9,597 nucleotides of DNA from Candidatus Cloacimonadota bacterium (GTDB taxonomy: Bacteria; Cloacimonadota; Cloacimonadia; Cloacimonadales; TCS61): the NCBI GenBank assembly GCA_030592835.1, contig JAUVIJ010000059.1, positions 1 through 9,597 of the forward strand. Reading direction: 5' to 3'. Position 1 is the stretch's first letter, and each line of letters starts with the position of its first letter. The translations under genes were made by a program, and so were the position numbers. The notes beneath the pieces are model-generated. The model had not been told where the DNA came from. It saw nothing but the letters and a program-made list of their open reading frames with translations, and did no database searches. This document shows positions 1 to 6,501 of this stretch, piece by piece.

Positions 1-81
1 AGGTTTTTATGTCAATAAGCAAGTGATTTGGATGCATCCCTCGAAAATTTTTCAGAATCATTCTTCTCGTTACAAAGTTGC

Positions 82-113
82 AGGGTGATATATATCACTC
101 TTGTCTTTATAAT
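82..113 (+). promoter_or_regulatory. Palindrome (Crp/Fnr-like spacing) next to a TATAAT box
   Basis: Positions 85-98 are a perfect 14-bp palindrome, GTGATATATATCAC. It extends to 82-101 with one G/T wobble. The arrangement GTGA-N6-TCAC matches the core of Crp/Fnr-family operators (TGTGA-N6-TCACA), although the outermost bases differ. A perfect TATAAT lies at 108-113, and the hexamer 17 nt upstream (85-90, GTGATA) matches TTGACA at 4 of 6 positions, so the palindrome would overlap the -35 box. No supported gene follows on the plus strand, so this may be a fortuitous or relic site, or part of a dispersed repeat. Confidence 0.3.
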
Positions 114-120
114 GCGGCCT

Positions 121-149
121 CTGTCCTTCAACTCTGCTCAGGATGACAG
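121..149. repeat. Possible dispersed intergenic repeat (CTCAGGATGACAG type)
   Basis: The minus-strand reading of this stretch contains TGTCATCCTGAGCAGAGTTG followed by AAGGAC. From memory it closely resembles a short element, TGTCATCCTGAGC(G)..AGTCGAAGGA, scattered between genes in many Bacteroidetes-like genomes. The ends pair: CTGTC (121-125) with GACAG (145-149), so a small stem-loop is possible. Only one copy is seen in this window, so the repeat status rests on recall rather than on the sequence itself. Confidence 0.4.
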
Positions 150-310
150 CTATTTATGCATTTTCACACTGTCTGAGAACTTGGGAACCAGAGTGTTAAG
201 TGAAGTTATTAGATTGAGGTTCAAGTTGCGACCATTGGGATTGAGCTAAAAGGCGAGGGGGAGAAAAGGAAGGGAAATCTTGAATGCTGAATTTTAAATG
301 TTAAATTAGT

Positions 311-416
311 TGTACCATCCTGAAATAAGTTGACCATAAAGTAACATTCAGGAGGTCAGATGTCAGAATTCAGAAGGAACATTTTTTTCTCCCTTTTCCT
401 TCTTTCTATTCTCTAA
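311..416 (+). mobile_element. Possible IS3-like left end with truncated transposase start
   Basis: The stretch from 311 begins with TG, as IS3-family ends do, and contains CCTGAAATAAGTTGACC, which I recall from ends of such elements. A strong Shine-Dalgarno AGGAGG (350-355) sits 4 nt before an ATG at 360. The frame reads MSEFRRN, a plausible OrfA opening (compare MSK-x-RRN), then runs into a pyrimidine tract and stops at 414-416 after 18 codons. TCCTGAA (318-324) and TTCAGGA (347-353) are a perfect 7-bp inverted repeat overlapping the Shine-Dalgarno sequence, so a transcript entering from outside could fold and hide it, as is known for several insertion sequences. No right end or transposase body is present. 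It may be a decayed solo end or coincidence. Confidence 0.35.
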
Positions 417-445
417 TCCCTGATCCCCATTCCCTAATATCTTTT

Positions 446-531
446 AACTTTTCAACTTTCCAACTTTCCAACTTTCCAGCTTTTTACTTCTAAACCTTTA
501 AACCACTAAACTTCTAAACCACTAAACTTCT
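446..531. repeat. Degenerate 8-bp tandem repeat array
   Basis: Consecutive 8-mers read AACTTTTC (446), AACTTTCC (454, 462, 470) and AGCTTTTT (478). After a 6-nt unit (486-491) they continue AAACCTTT (492), AAACCACT (500), AAACTTCT (508), AAACCACT (516) and AAACTTCT (524). Two 16-bp units at 500-515 and 516-531 are identical. The register is kept for about ten units with one 2-nt slip, and the plus strand has almost no G. The array lies about 35 nt beyond the kdsB stop codon. Replication slippage is the simplest origin; no coding or structural role is apparent. Confidence 0.85.
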
Positions 532-566
532 GTTTTTCAATCCCTATTCTCCATATCCCCTAAACC

Positions 567-1271
567 CTAAATCCTTGCTTTTTTCAGATCTTCCGGTGTA
601 TCGATCCCGATGCCCTGGTAATCAGTCTCTACCATTTTGATGGGAATCCCGTTTTCCAGTAACCTCAACTGTTCAAGTTTTTCAATCTCTTCCAATTTTC
701 CTGAGGGCAGTTTTACATATTGCAGGAGTGTCGCTTTACGGTAAGCATATACTCCGATATGTTGCCAGAAGAGGATATCTGTTGGGTTATCTCTATTAAA
801 GGGGATTGGAGAACGGGAAAAATAAAGGGCAAAATCATCTTTATCACAGACAACTTTAACAATATTAGGATTTTTGTGATCTTCCTGAAATTGGCACATT
901 AAAGAAGCAACCTGCATTTTGGGATCTGTAAACACAGCGATTAATTTTTCCAGAGGTTCTTTACTGATGAATGGTTCATCACCTTGAACATTGACCACGA
1001 GATCAAAAACCAGATCACGGCATACTTCGGCGATCCTGTCCGAACCGGAAACATGATCCGGTCTGGTCATAACAACATTTCCACCAAAATTTGCCGCAGT
1101 TTTTCTGATCCTTTCATCATCAGTAGCGATGATCACATCAGCGAACAACCCCGTGTCTTTTACGTTTTCAAAAGTATGCTGAATTACAGGTTTTCCCTTC
1201 AGATCAGCCAGTAATTTACCCGGAAACCTTGTGGATGCATAACGGGCAGGAATAACAGCTATCGTCTTCAT
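567..1271 (-). CDS. kdsB: 3-deoxy-manno-octulosonate cytidylyltransferase (CMP-KDO synthetase)
   Basis: This cytoplasmic enzyme activates KDO with CTP, giving CMP-KDO and pyrophosphate, for the inner core of lipopolysaccharide. The 234-residue product carries the family signature throughout: nucleotide-binding IPARYASTRFPGK (7-19), ATDDERI (49-55), SGSDRIAE (75-82), the metal/substrate loop NVQGDEPF (94-101), SRSPIPF (152-158), HIGVYAY (171-177), EKLEQLRLLENG (197-208) and GIDTPEDL (222-229). It is slightly shorter than the usual 245-255 residues but complete at both ends. The ATG is 2 nt after the stop of the lipoprotein gene with only a weak AGG upstream, so translational coupling is likely. 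It is the last gene of the mnmG-lipoprotein-kdsB operon. Identification is very secure; it implies a Gram-negative, KDO-containing LPS. Confidence 0.97.
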   Translation of the reverse strand: MKTIAVIPARYASTRFPGKLLADLKGKPVIQHTFENVKDTGLFADVIIATDDERIRKTAANFGGNVVMTRPDHVSGSDRIAEVCRDLVFDLVVNVQGDEPFISKEPLEKLIAVFTDPKMQVASLMCQFQEDHKNPNIVKVVCDKDDFALYFSRSPIPFNRDNPTDILFWQHIGVYAYRKATLLQYVKLPSGKLEEIEKLEQLRLLENGIPIKMVETDYQGIGIDTPEDLKKARI

Positions 1272-1273
1272 AA

Positions 1274-2062
1274 TTACCTGACCATCTTCAATTCCAGATA
1301 CACCTTGAAACTGTAGAGAGCATCTTTCAATTCCGACTGGATATAACTGCGGGTGATCTCCATATTAACCAGTTTTTTTGTGGATTCGATGATAATATCC
1401 TTTTCAAACTCATCATCGATACTTGTTATTCTACCCATGACGTCCTTTTCCAGGTATTTTGCCAATTCCTGTCGGGCATTTTCTGCCGCTCTTATCCAGG
1501 CAGTTTCCAGATCGGAAGAACTTTCAGTTTGATATGCATAGATAACATCATCATTTGCGATCAGTTTTTCTTCTGAAAACCAGTCGGGAAATTTTTGCAC
1601 ACTTTTCTTACGATAATTGTTTTCAATATTTTTTCCTCCGATAGTATATAATCCTAGAAAAAAACCACAAATTTCTGTTTGATCAATAAGTTCGAGGTTT
1701 TCGTAAATTCTTTTCATATCCTCAGGATCGGCGCAAACATTGAGTTTAAAAACTACTTTGCCACTACCCATAAGTTTTTCTGATTCTGTAGTTGCATATT
1801 TTTCGATCGTGTAAGATCCCTCGTTGCGGCATTTCATAACAGCAGCCATCTGTTTGGCAGCGTCTTCCATATCCTCAAGATTGTAACTTTTCCGGGAGAT
1901 GCCAACTACAAAATCTTGTCCTTGTGAATCATAGATCCAGGCGGGTAATGCAAGGCTTTCATATTTATGGATGAAACTGTCTTTTTTGTAGTGTCGGGAT
2001 GAAGTAGAACAATTTATTACCAGAAGCATGATCACAATCAATAAGAGAGCTGTTTTTTTCAT
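1274..2062 (-). CDS. Predicted lipoprotein, LPP20-like, with two related halves
   Basis: The 262-residue protein starts with a lysine pair, a hydrophobic core (residues 5-15) and VINC ending at Cys18. This is a lipoprotein signal peptide with a slightly unusual Asn at -1. The mature part shows the same pattern twice: a P-x-W motif (40-42, PAW; 159-161, PDW), then a short beta-like segment (FVVGIS; VIYAYQ), then an alanine-rich helix (DAAKQMAAVM; AWIRAAENARQELAKYL). This layout recalls LPP20-family lipoproteins; the assignment is by pattern and the function is unknown. The start is well supported: AAGGA at 2069-2073 lies 6 nt upstream, and the ATG overlaps the mnmG stop (ATGA, 2059-2062). It would be exported and lipidated in the cell envelope. 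Why it sits between mnmG and kdsB is not clear from sequence. Confidence 0.85.
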   Translation of the reverse strand: MKKTALLLIVIMLLVINCSTSSRHYKKDSFIHKYESLALPAWIYDSQGQDFVVGISRKSYNLEDMEDAAKQMAAVMKCRNEGSYTIEKYATTESEKLMGSGKVVFKLNVCADPEDMKRIYENLELIDQTEICGFFLGLYTIGGKNIENNYRKKSVQKFPDWFSEEKLIANDDVIYAYQTESSSDLETAWIRAAENARQELAKYLEKDVMGRITSIDDEFEKDIIIESTKKLVNMEITRSYIQSELKDALYSFKVYLELKMVR

Positions 2063-3909
2063 TTTTTATCCTTTTTAAGCAGCTTATTTTTTTTCATGTA
2101 TACGAGTAGAGAAGTAATATCCGTATAATTAACTCCGGAAATCCGTGAGGCCTGACCCAGAGACCCGGGTCTAATCTTTTTCAGTTTCTCTCGGGCTTCG
2201 TAGGCGATCGATTCAATTTTCATATAATCAATATTATCAGGAATGGGCTGATTTTCATGCTTTTCAAAATTTTCGATCTGCTCCATCTGCCTTTTAAGAT
2301 AACCCTCATATTTCACTTCCAGGGATATTCTCATTTTAATATCGGGTGTTACATCGGGTGGGGAATGATATCCAAATCGCTCAAGTTCTTCAAAGATTAT
2401 TTCAGGACGTTTCAGAAGATTGATCAATTTAATCGGATTTTTAAGCTCATCATTTTTTATGGTGTTTGTTTTTTTAAGATAGGTTTTTTCCCGTTTGTAA
2501 ATTTTCATCATATTTTGAAAACGTTGCCATCTTTGGTCCGAAATCAGCCCCAGTTTCTGCCCGATAGGCATCAATCTCTCATCCGCATTATCCTGTCTTA
2601 GGAACAACCTGTATTCCGCCCGGGAAGTAAATAACCGATAAGGCTCGGTTGTTCCTTTGATCACCAGATCATCCAACAAAACCCCGAGATAGGAGCGTGA
2701 TCTCTCAAAAACCAGCGAATCCTTATTTTCCAGAGCCAGAACAGCGTTTATCCCTGCGGCTATTCCCTGGGCTGCAGCTTCTTCATATCCTGATGTTCCG
2801 TTGATCTGGCCAGCGAGATAGAGACCCTTTATCTTCTTGGTCTCCATGGTGATCTTGATCTCATTAGGGATAACGTAATCATATTCGATAGCATAACCAT
2901 AGCGGATTATTTTAACGTTCTCCAGACCAGGGATAGTGGGCAGCATTTCGGATTGAATTTCCGGAGGCAAACTGTTGGAAACCCCGTTTACATAACCTTC
3001 ATGGGTTTCAAGACCTTCGGGCTCTATAAAAACCTGGTGGTGTTCTTTAGTATGGAATTTTACTACTTTATCTTCGATCGAAGGGCAATAACGAGGACCA
3101 ACACCGCTGATATAGCCACCATAAAGAGAAGATCTGTTAAGGTTTTTCCGGATAATTTCATGAGTCTGGGGATTGGTGTAAGTTAAATAACAACTGATAG
3201 AATTATTCAGTTCGATATCACGATAAAATGAAAAACCCCGAGGATCATCATCTCCTGGCTGTTCTTCGACTTTCGAATAGTTTACCGATCTCAAATCGAT
3301 CCTGGGAGGTGTACCGGTTTTAAACCTGGACAAATTTAGGCCTACCTTGATGAGCGAATCCGATAATTTTACAGAAGCAGGTTCACCCGCTCTGCCGGCA
3401 CTGTAATTTATTTTTCCTACATATACTTTACCTCTCAAAAAAGTACCGTTGGCAAGGATTACCTTTGGAGCGTAATAGGATTGACCGAGATTAGATACCA
3501 CACCTATGACGGATTTTTTATCACTGGATAGAATCAGCTCTTCAATAATTGATTCTTTAATCTCGAGACCGGACTGTGATTCCAAAACGCTTCTCATGAT
3601 TTGGGAATACCGGTCACGATCATTTTGAGATCGGGGAGCCCAGACAGCAGGACCTTTTTTTTTGTTTAACATCCGGAATTGGATCCCGGACAGGTCTGCA
3701 GATTTTCCGATCTCACCGCCAAGGGCATCCAATTCCCGAGCAAGATGTCCTTTCGCAGGTCCTCCCAAAGAAGGATTGCAACTCATTCGTCCAATACTCT
3801 CGATCTTGATGACAAAGATCAGGGTATTGGCACCCATTCTGGCTGCCGCTAAAGCAGCTTCGATCCCTGCATGACCAGCACCGACTACAATTACATCATA
3901 TTTATTCAT
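2059..3909 (-). CDS. mnmG: tRNA uridine-5-carboxymethylaminomethyl modification enzyme MnmG
   Basis: This is an FAD-dependent enzyme (also GidA) that, with MnmE, installs the cmnm5 group on wobble U34 of certain tRNAs. The 616-residue product is full length. Seen in order: the Rossmann dinucleotide fold GAGHAG (10-15), SCNPSLGG (43-50) with a conserved Cys44, the GPAVWAPRSQNDR segment (86-98), NGTFLRG (154-160), RFKTGTPPRID (195-205), YCPSIEDK (274-281) with the second conserved Cys275, GYEEAAAQG (374-382), SRAEYRLFLRQDNAD (429-443), and a C-terminal helical region ending in IRPGSLGQASRISGV (579-593) that docks MnmE/tRNA. The W in GPAVW replaces the R of the proteobacterial form, as in Bacteroidetes-like homologues. 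It is the first gene of the minus-strand operon. A candidate ribosome-binding site, CAGGA (3921-3925), is rather far from the ATG. No mnmE is in view. Confidence 0.98.
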   Translation of the reverse strand: MNKYDVIVVGAGHAGIEAALAAARMGANTLIFVIKIESIGRMSCNPSLGGPAKGHLARELDALGGEIGKSADLSGIQFRMLNKKKGPAVWAPRSQNDRDRYSQIMRSVLESQSGLEIKESIIEELILSSDKKSVIGVVSNLGQSYYAPKVILANGTFLRGKVYVGKINYSAGRAGEPASVKLSDSLIKVGLNLSRFKTGTPPRIDLRSVNYSKVEEQPGDDDPRGFSFYRDIELNNSISCYLTYTNPQTHEIIRKNLNRSSLYGGYISGVGPRYCPSIEDKVVKFHTKEHHQVFIEPEGLETHEGYVNGVSNSLPPEIQSEMLPTIPGLENVKIIRYGYAIEYDYVIPNEIKITMETKKIKGLYLAGQINGTSGYEEAAAQGIAAGINAVLALENKDSLVFERSRSYLGVLLDDLVIKGTTEPYRLFTSRAEYRLFLRQDNADERLMPIGQKLGLISDQRWQRFQNMMKIYKREKTYLKKTNTIKNDELKNPIKLINLLKRPEIIFEELERFGYHSPPDVTPDIKMRISLEVKYEGYLKRQMEQIENFEKHENQPIPDNIDYMKIESIAYEAREKLKKIRPGSLGQASRISGVNYTDITSLLVYMKKNKLLKKDKK

Positions 3910-4064
3910 TTTATAATTTTATCCTGAACTATTTAAACATCTCAAAATCCTTTTTCTTACAAATAGTGTCAAGAATGTTACTTGTCATGCATTTTTTTGA
4001 TTTGACAAAGATGTAAGGTTGTAAAGTTTAGAACAAATTTCAATAAGTTGGAGAATTTTATTAA
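3910..4064. promoter_or_regulatory. Divergent promoter region between mnmG and proS
   Basis: This 155-nt AT-rich spacer must drive both units. A perfect -35 hexamer TTGACA occurs on the plus strand at 4002-4007 (toward proS) and on the minus strand at 3972-3967 (toward mnmG), 29 nt apart. Neither has a good TATAAT at 16-18 nt: the minus strand offers GATTTT (3949-3944), and the plus strand AGTTTA (4025-4030) or TAAAGT (4022-4027, too close). TTGTCA (3982-3987) and TGACAA (4003-4008) form a 6-bp inverted repeat overlapping the plus -35, a possible operator. ProS has GGAGA at 4050-4054, 10 nt before its ATG. The divergent role is certain from gene layout; the exact boxes are tentative. Confidence 0.6.
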
Positions 4065-5588
4065 ATGGCAAAAAAAGGTAAACAGGCTATAAGCCCTACG
4101 AGAGAAGAAAATTATCCGTCCTGGTATCAGCAGGTGATCCGGGCGGCTGATCTGGCAGAAAGCAGTGATATACGCGGTTGTATGGTCATTAAACCCTGGG
4201 GATATTCGATCTGGGAAAATATTCAGAAAAACCTTGATGAAATGTTCAAGGAAACAGGTCATGTTAATGCTTATTTCCCGCTTTTCATCCCGAAAAGTTT
4301 TTTCGAAAAGGAAGCTGAGCATGTTGAAGGATTTGCCAAAGAATGTGCCGTTGTTACTCATTCTCGTCTTGAAGATGATGGAAACGGGGGTTTGAAACCT
4401 GCTGGTAAACTAACGGAAGAACTGATTGTTCGCCCTACAAGTGAAACTATCATTGGTGCTTCTTTCAGCAAATGGGTAGCTTCTTATAGAGATCTGCCTT
4501 TGTTGATCAATCAATGGGCAAACGTTGTACGCTGGGAATTGAGAACCAGGCTTTTTCTGAGAACCACGGAATTTCTCTGGCAGGAAGGTCATACAGTTCA
4601 TGAGACCAGAGCAGAAGCAGAAGAAGAAACCTATCGGATGCTCGATGTTTATGCCGAATTTGCCGAAAAGTTCCTGGCTATGCCAGTGATCAAGGGTGAA
4701 AAAACTGAATCCGAAAGATTCCCCGGTGCCATTCAAACATTCAGTATCGAAGCTATGATGCAGGATAAGATAGCTTTGCAATCCGGGACATCTCATTTTC
4801 TAGGGCAGAATTTTTCAATTGCTTCCAAGATCAAATTTCAGAACCGTGAGGGAGTTGAAGAATTTGCCTGGACTACATCCTGGGGAGTATCGACACGTTT
4901 GATTGGTGCGGTTATTATGGCTCATGGTGATGATAACGGGATAGTATTGCCTCCGAGGATAACTCCTGCTCATTTGGTAATAATTCCAATTTACAGGAAT
5001 GAGGAAGATCAGAAAAAAGTTCTGGAATATATAGATTTCCTCGTTTCCGAAATAAATCAGAAAAGGTACCATGAAGAACGTATCCGGCTAAAGGTTGATA
5101 AAAGAGATATCAGTGGTGGTGAGAAAATCTGGGAATGGATAAAAAAAGGTGCTCCTGTAAGATTAGAGATCGGTCCTAGAGATATTGAAAAAGATTCCGT
5201 ATTCATGGGTAGACGTGATCTGGAACCTTCAGAAAAAACCAGCATTTCCAGGAAAGAATTCGTTGATAATCTCCCTGATATACTGGATGAGATCCAGAAA
5301 AATATTTACGATAAAGCTGCTGGATTTTTGAAGGCCAACACGATAAATATAGATGACAGGGAAGAATTCTATCAATTCTTTACCCCAAAAAATAAGGAAA
5401 ATCCTGAAATTCATGGAGGATTCGCTCATTCACACTGGTGCGGGAACTCTGAGTGTGAAGAAATCATTAAAAATGATCTTAAAGTTACGATCCGCTGTAT
5501 ACCCAGCGAGGCTAAAGAAGAAGATGGCAAATGCATTTGCTGCGGTAAAACCAGCAGGAAAAGAGTAATTTTCGCCAAAAGTTATTAG
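4065..5588 (+). CDS. proS: Prolyl-tRNA synthetase, archaeal/eukaryal type
   Basis: This cytoplasmic class II synthetase charges tRNA(Pro) with proline using ATP. The 507-residue sequence shows the archaeal/eukaryal-type layout: a motif 1 region RGCMVIKPWGYSIW (37-50), RPTSET (123-128), motif 2 RWELRTRLFLRTTEFLWQEGH (156-176), motif 3 SWGVSTRLIGAVIMAHGD (272-289), an anticodon-binding domain (about 302-400) and a C-terminal domain with four cysteines (459, 464, 490, 493) spaced C-x4-C-x25-C-x2-C, as in the zinc site of this class. It ends in the Tyr typical of the type. The editing insertion between motifs 2 and 3 of bacterial-type ProRS is absent. It opens the plus-strand unit and is followed after 4 nt by the S4-PncC gene. 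This form occurs in a minority of bacterial lineages. Confidence 0.97.
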   Translation: MAKKGKQAISPTREENYPSWYQQVIRAADLAESSDIRGCMVIKPWGYSIWENIQKNLDEMFKETGHVNAYFPLFIPKSFFEKEAEHVEGFAKECAVVTHSRLEDDGNGGLKPAGKLTEELIVRPTSETIIGASFSKWVASYRDLPLLINQWANVVRWELRTRLFLRTTEFLWQEGHTVHETRAEAEEETYRMLDVYAEFAEKFLAMPVIKGEKTESERFPGAIQTFSIEAMMQDKIALQSGTSHFLGQNFSIASKIKFQNREGVEEFAWTTSWGVSTRLIGAVIMAHGDDNGIVLPPRITPAHLVIIPIYRNEEDQKKVLEYIDFLVSEINQKRYHEERIRLKVDKRDISGGEKIWEWIKKGAPVRLEIGPRDIEKDSVFMGRRDLEPSEKTSISRKEFVDNLPDILDEIQKNIYDKAAGFLKANTINIDDREEFYQFFTPKNKENPEIHGGFAHSHWCGNSECEEIIKNDLKVTIRCIPSEAKEEDGKCICCGKTSRKRVIFAKSY

Positions 5589-5592
5589 CAAA

Positions 5593-6387
5593 ATGAAGTT
5601 CAAGATACCAGATAACGACACCATTTTACTCAGTCAACTCCTGAAAGCATCAGGTTTACTGGACGATTATATCGAGATCAGACAGGCAATAAGGAACCTG
5701 CATGTTACTGTGAATGGTCAACGGGTCCACAATGTACGTTATGAATTGAAAGCAGGTGATGAGGTTGTATTCAGAAAAAACCATGTAAAAATCATCTCTA
5801 AATCCGATTTTTATAAAATGTCATCAGAACCGGAAGGACACGTTAGACACGGAATGTCTCAGAAATGGGTTGGAAAAACAACCGTCAAGAAGTACGACCT
5901 TAAGGAAAAGCTTAATAAAATAGCAGAAAGAGCTCATAAAATATTGATTGAGAATTCACTGACCCTGAGTTTAGCCGAATCCTGTACAGGAGGAATGGTA
6001 CAGCAGATATTAACATCATTCCCGGGATCTTCTAAGTATTTTCTAGGCGGAGTCGTCAGTTATTCTGATCAGGCAAAGATGAATGTGCTCGGGGTTGAAG
6101 AAAAAAGCCTGCAGAATTACGGAGCTGTCAGTGAAGATGTGGCTAAGCAGATGGCGACTGGTGTTCAACAGGTTTTTAATAGTATTGTAAGTTGTGCTGT
6201 TACCGGGATTGCCGGACCCGATGGTGGGTCTCCCGAAAAACCGATTGGGACAGTTCATATTGCAGTTAAAGTCCAAAATAAGGAATATCATAAAAAGCTC
6301 TTGTTTAGAGGAAATCGCGAAGAAATTAGATTAAGATCTGCTATTGCTCTGTTGGAACTGATGCTCGATCACATAAAAATTAATTGA
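5593..6387 (+). CDS. S4 RNA-binding domain fused to CinA-C/PncC nicotinamide-nucleotide amidase
   Basis: Residues about 10-60 look like a small S4 RNA-binding domain (LSQLLKASGLL at 13-23, a basic helix, VTVNGQRV at 38-45, LKAGDEV at 52-58). A charged linker (about 65-105) leads to a complete CinA C-terminal domain: LAESCTGG (127-134), GGVVSYSDQAKMNVLGV (152-168), YGAVSEDVAKQMA (176-188), GIAGPDGGSPEKPIGTVHIAV (205-225) and RGNREEIR (239-246). That domain, PncC, deamidates nicotinamide mononucleotide to nicotinate mononucleotide in pyridine-nucleotide recycling. Normally PncC stands alone or follows a MoaB/MogA-like domain in CinA; an S4 partner is unusual. The ATG is 4 nt after the proS stop, with no evident Shine-Dalgarno sequence, suggesting translational coupling. 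The S4 homology begins almost at the ATG, which fixes the start. Whether the S4 half binds RNA is inference. Confidence 0.88.
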   Translation: MKFKIPDNDTILLSQLLKASGLLDDYIEIRQAIRNLHVTVNGQRVHNVRYELKAGDEVVFRKNHVKIISKSDFYKMSSEPEGHVRHGMSQKWVGKTTVKKYDLKEKLNKIAERAHKILIENSLTLSLAESCTGGMVQQILTSFPGSSKYFLGGVVSYSDQAKMNVLGVEEKSLQNYGAVSEDVAKQMATGVQQVFNSIVSCAVTGIAGPDGGSPEKPIGTVHIAVKVQNKEYHKKLLFRGNREEIRLRSAIALLELMLDHIKIN

Positions 6388-6501
6388 CAGAATACCGAAT
6401 AAAATTTGAGTAAATACCACTTTATTATTAATTTTTAATATTTACCAAGGAAATTCCAATTTATCGGAAACATAAAATCATTTTTTTGTTAGAGGGAGGG
6501 T
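6388..6501 (+). promoter_or_regulatory. AT-rich leader of the protease gene
   Basis: This 114-nt gap probably holds the protease promoter. A perfect TTGACA (6384-6389) overlaps the stop codon of the preceding gene, but no convincing -10 box lies 16-18 nt after it; TAAAAT (6400-6405) is only 10 nt away. A weak AT-only hairpin is possible (TATAA-type stem: 6426-6431 with 6435-6440), or alternatively GTAAATA (6410-6416) with TATTTAC (6439-6445). Neither has a GC-rich stem, so a terminator for proS/S4-PncC is not clear. The purine block AGAGGGAGGG (6491-6500) is a strong Shine-Dalgarno sequence, but it almost touches the ATG at 6502. Confidence 0.4.

Larger units (their letters stand above)
1..566. 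other. Gene-free intergenic region rich in short repeats
   Basis: No reading frame here looks like a real protein. The only frame of any length (28-249, plus) would start at TTG with no Shine-Dalgarno sequence, and it translates across repeat-like DNA. The region has a palindrome beside a TATAAT box (82-113), a dispersed-repeat-like motif (121-149), a 23-nt all-purine run (255-277), a possible insertion-sequence end (311-416), a 26-nt all-pyrimidine run (382-407) and an 8-bp-periodic tandem array (446-531). It lies downstream of the last gene of the minus-strand operon. I see no GC-rich hairpin with a T-run that would end that operon. What lies to the left is outside the window. Confidence 0.75.

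Noticed and set aside
28..249. A 73-codon plus-strand reading frame at the left edge
   Set aside because: It starts at TTG without a Shine-Dalgarno sequence, crosses the palindrome and repeat-like motif, and its product has no recognisable domain or typical composition.
255..407. Purine run (255-277) and pyrimidine run (382-407) flanking the IS-like sequence as terminal inverted repeats
   Set aside because: The two tracts are complementary only in composition; base-by-base alignment is poor.
391..567. Possible G-quadruplexes on the minus strand (C-runs at 391-393, 418-420, 425-428, 432-434 and 542-544, 557-560, 565-567)
   Set aside because: The first set needs a 24-nt loop and the second has only three runs of three or more, so neither makes a convincing quadruplex.
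3978..4361. A 127-codon minus-strand frame covering the proS start and the divergent promoter
   Set aside because: It is antisense to the well-conserved ProRS N-terminus and overlaps the promoter region; it has no recognisable domain.
6410..6445. Terminator hairpin after the S4-PncC gene
   Set aside because: The inverted repeats are short and purely or nearly AT, with no clean T-run following, so an intrinsic terminator is not supported.
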